Positions 5,591 to 10,425 of a DNA stretch of 10,425 bases are shown here, piece by piece. The notes under the pieces were generated by a model, which saw only the letters and a program-made list of their open reading frames with translations, was not told the DNA's origin and did not search any database. Source of the stretch: Deltaproteobacteria bacterium (GTDB lineage Bacteria > Desulfobacterota > Binatia > Bin18); assembly GCA_016200595.1 (NCBI GenBank), contig JACQEL010000278.1, positions 1-10,425 of the forward strand. The letters are read 5' to 3'. Made by a program: the position numbers and the translations under genes. Within the stretch, counting starts at the first letter, position 1. Every line of letters starts with the position of its first letter.

Positions 5591-6424
5591 CTAACCAAGA
5601 GTGAGTAAAAATTCCTGTACCGCAGCGGCAAAGCCTGCCGGGTTATCGCCCATCACCGAGTGTCCGGCGCCGGGCACGACGGTCACTCTGCTCTGAGGAA
5701 TAACGGCGCGCATCCGTTCTGCCGCCTCGGGCGTGAGGATGTCGCTCTCACCGCCGCGGACAATCAGGGTAGGGCAACGGAGCTTGCGCACGTCCTCCCA
5801 TAAGCCTTCGGGGCCGATCCCAGAGCGGCCGCCGGTGCCGAGACGCTTCTGATCGAACTTCCACGTCCACTTGCCGCTGGGCAGTTGCTTGAGGTTATGT
5901 GACAAGCGCTGGCGCAAGTTCTCCAGAGAACGCCGCGGGTTGAAGCGATGAGCGCGTTCGATAAAGGCCTCGAACGAGTCCAACTCGTCGATGCGGGTGA
6001 AGTTCTGAATGTTCTCGCGTCCACGCGTCTCGATCTCTGGTCCGACATCGACGATGATTAGTGCTCGTACCTTTTCCGGATAACGGGCAGTATAGGTGAT
6101 GGCGTTGATCCCTCCCATCGATAGGCCGGCCAGGATGAAAGGAGAGAGTCCCAAAGCCGAAACGAACGCAGCCGCATCTTCGCACTGGGTGAGGCGGCTG
6201 TAATCGCCATCCGGGGCCCAGTCAGAGTCGCCATGCCCACGCTGGTCTAAAGCGTAGACATGATAATTGCCCCGCACTACTGGCGCGAAATCGTCCCAGG
6301 AATGCGCAGTCTGCGCGCCGCCATGCAGGCACACAAATGGTGGCTGTCCCTCGCTTCCCCAGTCGAGGTAGTGAAAGCGCAAGTCACGCAAGGTGAGTGT
6401 CTGGTCTTGGTATAGGTTTGGCAT
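5591..6424 (-). CDS. Alpha/beta hydrolase
   Basis: This 277-aa serine hydrolase has the alpha/beta fold. The oxyanion region LHGG is at 33-36, the DQRGHGDSD turn at 60-68, the nucleophile elbow GLSMGG carries S102, the acid is probably D228 (RGGESDIL) and the histidine H255 (GAGHSV), so the triad is complete. The cap region (about 130-205) is charged and gives no hint of the substrate. There is no signal peptide, so it is probably cytoplasmic. The family includes esterases, haloalkane dehalogenases, C-C hydrolases and lactonases, and I cannot choose among them. GGGAGAG just upstream of the ATG at 6424 is a good ribosome binding site. The gene starts 11 nt after the nucleotidyltransferase stop, suggesting one transcript. 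Confidence 0.92.
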   Translation of the reverse strand: MPNLYQDQTLTLRDLRFHYLDWGSEGQPPFVCLHGGAQTAHSWDDFAPVVRGNYHVYALDQRGHGDSDWAPDGDYSRLTQCEDAAAFVSALGLSPFILAGLSMGGINAITYTARYPEKVRALIIVDVGPEIETRGRENIQNFTRIDELDSFEAFIERAHRFNPRRSLENLRQRLSHNLKQLPSGKWTWKFDQKRLGTGGRSGIGPEGLWEDVRKLRCPTLIVRGGESDILTPEAAERMRAVIPQSRVTVVPGAGHSVMGDNPAGFAAAVQEFLLTLG

Positions 6425-6435
6425 GATCTCTCCCT

Positions 6436-6876
6436 TTACTTGAGCGACCGAAGGTCAAGCAGATCTTGAGGTCTACCTGAGGCACGTTTGTTTTGGATCA
6501 GTTGAGCACGTCCAATTACTGGTACCGTTTGATCTCCGTAGGATGTCTTTTCTCGTGCATCCCAGGCTTCCGAGAATGTGACGCCATCGATACTAGTCAA
6601 TACGTCGATACGGTTGGGAGCAACCCCGATTTGGAAAATCATCTCAAGCTGGACAAGGTCTACCGGGGTGAGGTTCTTAAGCGGTGCCCCGAATGTCTTG
6701 AGAGCCGCAAAGACTCGAGCCGCATTCTCAACGCTCGCCTCCACCCAGATGTCAAGATCTTTGGTGAAGCGCGGCTGACTATGGAAGGCAACCGCATACC
6801 CGCCAACTAGCAGGTACTTAGCCCCGGCGTCGTTCAACGCAGCAAACAGATCTCTGAAGTCGGGGTTCACTGCCAT
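6436..6876 (-). CDS. Minimal nucleotidyltransferase-fold protein
   Basis: This 146-aa protein (from the ATG at 6876) has the polymerase-beta-type nucleotidyltransferase signature: LLVGGYAVAFHS with GG at 25-26, then RFTKDLDIWV with the two metal-binding aspartates D40 and D42, and a likely third carboxylate at D91 (NRIDVLTSIDG). The C-terminal VIGRAQLIQNKRASGRPQDLLDL is characteristic of a widespread stand-alone family that moves freely between genomes. Some relatives act as toxin or antitoxin nucleotidyltransferases; the true substrate is unknown. I reject the upstream TTG at 6903: the ATG at 6876 has GCGAGGG before it and fits the family start. It overlaps the end of the upstream small gene by 59 nt, so the two are almost certainly co-expressed. 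Confidence 0.88.
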   Translation of the reverse strand: MAVNPDFRDLFAALNDAGAKYLLVGGYAVAFHSQPRFTKDLDIWVEASVENAARVFAALKTFGAPLKNLTPVDLVQLEMIFQIGVAPNRIDVLTSIDGVTFSEAWDAREKTSYGDQTVPVIGRAQLIQNKRASGRPQDLLDLRSLK

Positions 6877-7054
6877 CGAGCCCTCGCCATGCACGTGACT
6901 CAAGCACTAAATCCCACACCATTTCTAAGCGCTCTTGCGGTGGGACAGTTTGCCAAAATGCCCGGTCGAAGGCCCCATCGTCATTGTGAAGCCTGATGAG
7001 ACGGGTCATTCCTTGACTTCGCTGCTTACGCCTATCCATCGTTGAGGTGCTCAC
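6818..7054 (-). CDS. Small conserved partner of the nucleotidyltransferase, unknown function
   Basis: This is a 78-aa protein from a GTG start at 7054 with AAGAGG upstream; ATGs at 7039 and 7009 are alternative starts. The middle, GAFDRAFWQTVPPQERLEMVWDL, and the end, GSEPRLQRSVCCVERRRG, resemble short proteins I recall being encoded next to this type of nucleotidyltransferase, though I know no named family. It has no signal peptide or membrane segment; the C-terminus is basic. Its last 59 nt overlap the nucleotidyltransferase gene in another frame. The pairing of a small protein with an overlapping nucleotidyltransferase suggests a functional pair, perhaps toxin-antitoxin-like, but nothing here shows that. 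The start region lies in a degenerate 7-bp repeat-like stretch (7054-7088). Confidence 0.7.
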   Translation of the reverse strand: MSTSTMDRRKQRSQGMTRLIRLHNDDGAFDRAFWQTVPPQERLEMVWDLVLESRAWRGLDGSEPRLQRSVCCVERRRG

Positions 7055-7093
7055 TTCTTGCCTCTTGCTTGCCCGTGTTCATTTCTTGCGTTT

Positions 7094-10000
7094 TTAGCCA
7101 GAGGCTATTGTAGTCCTTCCTGCCAATTCCTCCAATAACGCCTTTGCTTCTTGCAGATCCGCCGTGTCAAACCCTTCGGTGAACCAGCCGTAGATCTCCG
7201 CCAGCCTCTGTCGGGCTTCTTCCCGCTTCCCCTGATGTTGCCACAGCCGGCTCAAGCCCACCACTGCCCGCAGCTCCAGTGACTTGGCCTGCTGCTGCCG
7301 TGCAACCTCGATGGCCTTGTGAAAACATACTTCGGCTTCCGCCTCCGCCTGGATGCTAGGTGCTGGGTGTTGGGTGTTGGGGACTCCGGACTCAGGACCT
7401 CGGACTCCGGACTGTTTTAGTGTCAGCTGCCCTTTCAACCGATACAGCTCCGCCTCCAATCGACGTTCCCCACTGGTCTGTACAGCCGTGAGCGCCGCAG
7501 CCAACAAAGACAGTGCTTGTGTGATTTGTCCGACTTTCCCATACACTTCAGCTTGTAGGGCAAGAAAGTAAGGTTCCGCTAATTCTGCACCTGTCGTTTG
7601 CCTGGCAGTCAAACCTTGCTGCATCTGTGTCAGCCCGGCTTCTACTTGTCCCTGCTCCGCTAACGCCCAGCCCCGGCGAATCGTTCCGGCGGCTAACAGC
7701 GAGGCCAATCCCTGTTCGCTCGCCAGGGCGAGCGCCTCTTCGGCTCGCTGTTGGGCCGCTTTTCCTTCTCGACGGAGCTGGTGAAGTCCCGCAGCAAAGA
7801 CCAAGGCAAATCCCAAACTGAACGGATCAGAGAGGCCCTGAGCGAGAGCAAGGGCCGCTTGGCTCCGCTGTAAAGCTTGCTCGGGATAGCCGAGAAACCA
7901 CAGGGCGCGGGCTGTTTCGCAGAAACACGAGACTCCAGGATCTGCTCCCCCATGAAGAAAGGTGAGGGAACGGTGAAGGTGTGGGTTATAGAGGGCACAA
8001 CTGCGCTCCAGATGGGCTCGAGCGGGAGCAAACTCTCCCTGCCACAGTAATGTGCTTCCCAGTGCCCGATGGGCTTCCATCAAGAAAGCTGGGTCTTGCT
8101 CCCGTTCAGCCATGTTCAGGAGTTGCTCGCCTAACTCGCGCGCCTTCGACAGCTCCGCTCGCACGTGATGCAACACCCATAAGCCGCGCAGGACAGAAAA
8201 GAGTTGTGGCGCTTCTCCCTCGTGCTCGCACAGTGCGCGTGCTCGCATGTATGCGCGTTCTACCTCAGCCGCTGCTGGGCCTTTCGTCGCCTGAAGGGGG
8301 ACAGCTAAGGTGAGCTGCAAAGTGAGCTCTTGCTGGGCACGCTCGGGCGTATCCGGCAGGGTCTGGAGCAGATCCAGCGCGGCAGTCAGGTGATCGATCG
8401 CCTCCGTATAGGCCGACCGCTGCGCCGCTTGGTGACCGGAGCGCTGCAAATACTCGACGGCTTTCGGAACGTTGCCACTCCGGCTGTAGTGATGCGCCAG
8501 ATCACTGTAATAGTCCTCTAACTGGGAGTGAAAAAGCGTTTCGATCGCCTGGGCCGTGCGTTCATGGAGCACCTTGCGGCGTTCGATGAGCAGAGAATTG
8601 TATGCCACCTCCTGGGTGAGGGCATGCTTAAAAAGATACTCGGGCTGGGGAAACGCCGGCTGTTCGTAGATAAATTCGGCCGCTTGCAACTGGGAGAGCA
8701 ACCGCTGAAGCTCGTCTGTGGCTCGGTTCGCAACCTGTTCGAGCAAGCTGAAGGGAAACTCTTTACCGATGACGGACAAGGTTTGCAGGAATTCTTTCTC
8801 ATCGGGCGGGAGCCGGTCGATGCGTGAGGCCAAGACCGCCTGCACAGTGGGTGGTAGCTGGAGGTCGGTCGCGAGGGGCGACCGGCCAGTCACTCCTGCA
8901 TTCAGGTGGGCGGCGCCCACCCTACGAAGATTGGTCAATACTCCCTGCGCGACTAGTGCTAGAATGATCTCTTCCGTGAAGAACGGATTGCCTTCGGTCT
9001 TTTCGAGAATGGACCGTTTGAGCTCCTGTAATTCCGCCTCGTCCCCTAACAAGACTGTGAGTAATTCCTGGGCATCTTCCTTGCCCAGTGGATTAAGCTC
9101 TAACTGGGTGCATGGGGTCTTGCTCCCCCACTGCTGGCGATATTCGGGGCGATAGTTCACCAGCAGTAAGATCTTGGCAGTGGCAACGCTCTCACTGAGG
9201 AGCGTGAGGAACGCTTGGGTCTCGGCGTCGAGCCAGTGGAGATCTTCAAAGATCAGGATCAGCGGTTGGTTCAGACTCTCGCGCACGAGCAGCCGTTTAA
9301 TTGCGGCGAACGTGCGCCGCTTACGAATCTGCGGATCGATTTGTTGGAGAGCAGAGTCTTGGTCAGCGATTCCTAGTAGGGCAAACAGGTAAGGCAGCGT
9401 GTCTTCCAAGCTGCGGTCGAGCATCAAGACCTTACCACCCACTTTCTCGCGCCGCTTGCGTTCGTCGTCTGGCAAGGTGATCTGGAAGTAGTTCTTCAAG
9501 AGATCAATCAAGGGGAGATACGGATACGCTTTGCCGTGCGCAACGGCGAAGGTGTCGAGGATGAGACAGCCGGGTTGTGCAGGAAGGGACGGGCGGCGGT
9601 ACGCCCCGACAAATTCATGAAGCAATCGAGACTTGCCAATTCCCGGCTCGCCCATCACGCCAACAATCTGCCCGCGGCCGGCCTGAGCCTGTTCCCAAGC
9701 CTGCCGGATGAGCTCCAATTCGTGCTGTCGTCCGACAAACCGTGTCAGTCCGCGTTTCGCCGCGACCTGGAGTCGCGTGCGCAGGGGACCCACACCAAGC
9801 ACTTCATAAATGTTGAGCGGTTCGCTCACGCCTTTGATTCTAGCTGCCCCCAACGGTTTGAAGTCAAAATATCCTTCTGTCAGCTTGTAGGTCGGCTCGC
9901 TCACAACGATTGATCCCGGAGTGGCAAGGCTTTCCAGACGTGAGGCTAAGCTGGTCGCATGACCAATCGGGACGTAGTCAGTGTGGAGATCATCCTTATG

Positions 10001-10425
10001 GATCGAGCGCAGGACCATCTCGCCAGTGTTGAGGCCGACCCGGACCTGGAGATTCACTCCCTTTTCGCGGCGCAGTTGCTCGGCAAACCGCTTGCCGTCT
10101 TCTTGCATACGCAGGGCGGCGTACAGCGCGCGTTGGGGATGATCCTCACAGGCAATGGGCGCCCCAAAGAGCGCAAAAATACCATCACCGGTGGACTGGG
10201 CGACATAGCCCTCATAGCGGTGAACGGCATCCATCATCAACTGGAGAGCGGGATCGATGATAGAGCGAGCTTCTTCAGGATCAAGCGGCTCGATGAGGTC
10301 CATCGACCCCTTAATGTCGGCAAAGAGGGCGGTGATGGTTTTGCGTTCACCTTCTCTGGCGCCGCGCGCTTCCATCGCCGCCTGCTCGGCCCGGATGCGC
10401 TCGGCTAAATGCGGAGGGGTCCAGC
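7094..10425 (-). CDS. Class III cyclase-STAND ATPase-TPR signalling protein, 5' end beyond the window
   Basis: This large cytoplasmic signalling protein has three parts. Numbering starts from the M at 10375, but the frame stays open to the edge with WTPPHLAERIRAEQAA, so the true start is outside; relatives usually begin with zinc ribbons. Residues 10-195 form a class III nucleotide cyclase with metal aspartates D20 (FADIKGS) and D64 (STGDGIFALFG). The usual catalytic Asn of VNxAARL is replaced by Ser at 142 (ATSLASRLES), so activity is uncertain. Residues 212-520 form a STAND/AAA-type ATPase with Walker A GEPGIGKS at 242-249 and Walker B LILIFEDLHWLD at 372-383. From about 620 to 1085 there are TPR-like helical repeats ending WFTEGFDTADLQEAKALLEEL. 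No DNA-binding domain is seen at the C-terminus. Two segments (about 484-501 and 988-1008) are encoded by intergenic-type repeats. It ends 39 nt before the 78-aa gene. Confidence 0.93.
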   Translation of the reverse strand, partial: WTPPHLAERIRAEQAAMEARGAREGERKTITALFADIKGSMDLIEPLDPEEARSIIDPALQLMMDAVHRYEGYVAQSTGDGIFALFGAPIACEDHPQRALYAALRMQEDGKRFAEQLRREKGVNLQVRVGLNTGEMVLRSIHKDDLHTDYVPIGHATSLASRLESLATPGSIVVSEPTYKLTEGYFDFKPLGAARIKGVSEPLNIYEVLGVGPLRTRLQVAAKRGLTRFVGRQHELELIRQAWEQAQAGRGQIVGVMGEPGIGKSRLLHEFVGAYRRPSLPAQPGCLILDTFAVAHGKAYPYLPLIDLLKNYFQITLPDDERKRREKVGGKVLMLDRSLEDTLPYLFALLGIADQDSALQQIDPQIRKRRTFAAIKRLLVRESLNQPLILIFEDLHWLDAETQAFLTLLSESVATAKILLLVNYRPEYRQQWGSKTPCTQLELNPLGKEDAQELLTVLLGDEAELQELKRSILEKTEGNPFFTEEIILALVAQGVLTNLRRVGAAHLNAGVTGRSPLATDLQLPPTVQAVLASRIDRLPPDEKEFLQTLSVIGKEFPFSLLEQVANRATDELQRLLSQLQAAEFIYEQPAFPQPEYLFKHALTQEVAYNSLLIERRKVLHERTAQAIETLFHSQLEDYYSDLAHHYSRSGNVPKAVEYLQRSGHQAAQRSAYTEAIDHLTAALDLLQTLPDTPERAQQELTLQLTLAVPLQATKGPAAAEVERAYMRARALCEHEGEAPQLFSVLRGLWVLHHVRAELSKARELGEQLLNMAEREQDPAFLMEAHRALGSTLLWQGEFAPARAHLERSCALYNPHLHRSLTFLHGGADPGVSCFCETARALWFLGYPEQALQRSQAALALAQGLSDPFSLGFALVFAAGLHQLRREGKAAQQRAEEALALASEQGLASLLAAGTIRRGWALAEQGQVEAGLTQMQQGLTARQTTGAELAEPYFLALQAEVYGKVGQITQALSLLAAALTAVQTSGERRLEAELYRLKGQLTLKQSGVRGPESGVPNTQHPAPSIQAEAEAEVCFHKAIEVARQQQAKSLELRAVVGLSRLWQHQGKREEARQRLAEIYGWFTEGFDTADLQEAKALLEELAGRTTIASG
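7351..7413. repeat. In-frame heptamer tandem array, nine units, inside the TPR region
   Basis: On the minus strand nine consecutive 7-bp units read AGTCCGG, AGTCCGA, GGTCCTG, AGTCCGG, AGTCCCC, AACACCC, AACACCC, AGCACCT, AGCATCC. The total is 63 nt, a multiple of three, so the reading frame is kept. They encode about residues 988-1008 (SGVRGPESGV then PNTQHPAPSI), a proline/glycine-rich linker between two helical repeats that does not look like TPR sequence. Confidence 0.85.
8873..8926. repeat. In-frame palindromic repeat inside the cyclase-ATPase-TPR gene
   Basis: The stem-loop ggtgggc-ggc-gcccacc (8905-8921) is flanked by ctacg on one side and by an accggcc/ggggcg stretch on the other. On the minus strand this reads like a widespread intergenic palindrome (gtagggtgggcg at one end, ggtcgcccct at the other). 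It encodes about residues 484-501 (RRVGAAHLNAGVTGRSPL), between the ATPase core and the following LQLPPTVQAVLASRID helix, where I expect a shorter loop in relatives. Confidence 0.6.

Noticed and set aside
9959..10408. 149-aa plus-strand ORF opposite the cyclase domain
   Set aside because: It is the antisense of a conserved catalytic domain and has no recognisable protein features.

Overview
The window reads as a piece of a GC-rich Gram-negative bacterial chromosome, probably from an uncultured deltaproteobacterial, Binatota-like or Tectomicrobia-like lineage. The evidence is a sigma54-driven pspA-pspB-pspC/pspF locus with IHF architecture, a giant cyclase-ATPase-TPR protein, and many short palindromic and heptamer repeats both between and inside genes. 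The taxonomic guess is inference only. No rRNA, tRNA, CRISPR array or transposase was seen.

Layout. Positions 1-255 hold a regular array of four small hairpins. The plus strand then carries pdxA (pyridoxal phosphate synthesis), overlapping by 23 nt a phosphomannomutase/phosphoglucomutase gene (algC type). That gene is broken by an internal deletion of about 80 nt near 1795. Positions 2521-2788, between convergent genes, hold a MITE-like inverted-repeat element and a heptamer repeat tract. Next is the phage-shock module: pspA, pspB and pspC run leftward on the minus strand, and pspF runs rightward from the same control region. That region shows a sigma54 promoter, a perfect IHF consensus and a possible PspF enhancer site. 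pspA is also broken, again by a deletion of about 75-80 nt with the same change of reading phase as in algC.

Between pspF and the next, convergent gene lies a composite inverted duplication of about 200 bp built from GC-rich palindromes. The right half is all minus strand and looks like one transcription unit: an adenylate/guanylate cyclase-STAND ATPase-TPR protein that enters from beyond the right edge, a 78-aa protein, a minimal nucleotidyltransferase whose start overlaps the 78-aa gene by 59 nt, and an alpha/beta hydrolase 11 nt further on.

How it works together. The psp genes form the envelope-stress module: PspF activates sigma54 transcription of pspABC and PspA restrains PspF. The cyclase/ATPase/TPR protein is a large signalling protein. 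The small-protein/nucleotidyltransferase pair has the gene layout of a two-component toxin-antitoxin-like unit, but this is not shown. The most unusual features are two same-phase internal deletions in neighbouring genes, intergenic-type repeats that have entered the cyclase gene in frame (one of exactly nine heptamers, 63 nt), and the ordered palindrome arrays.
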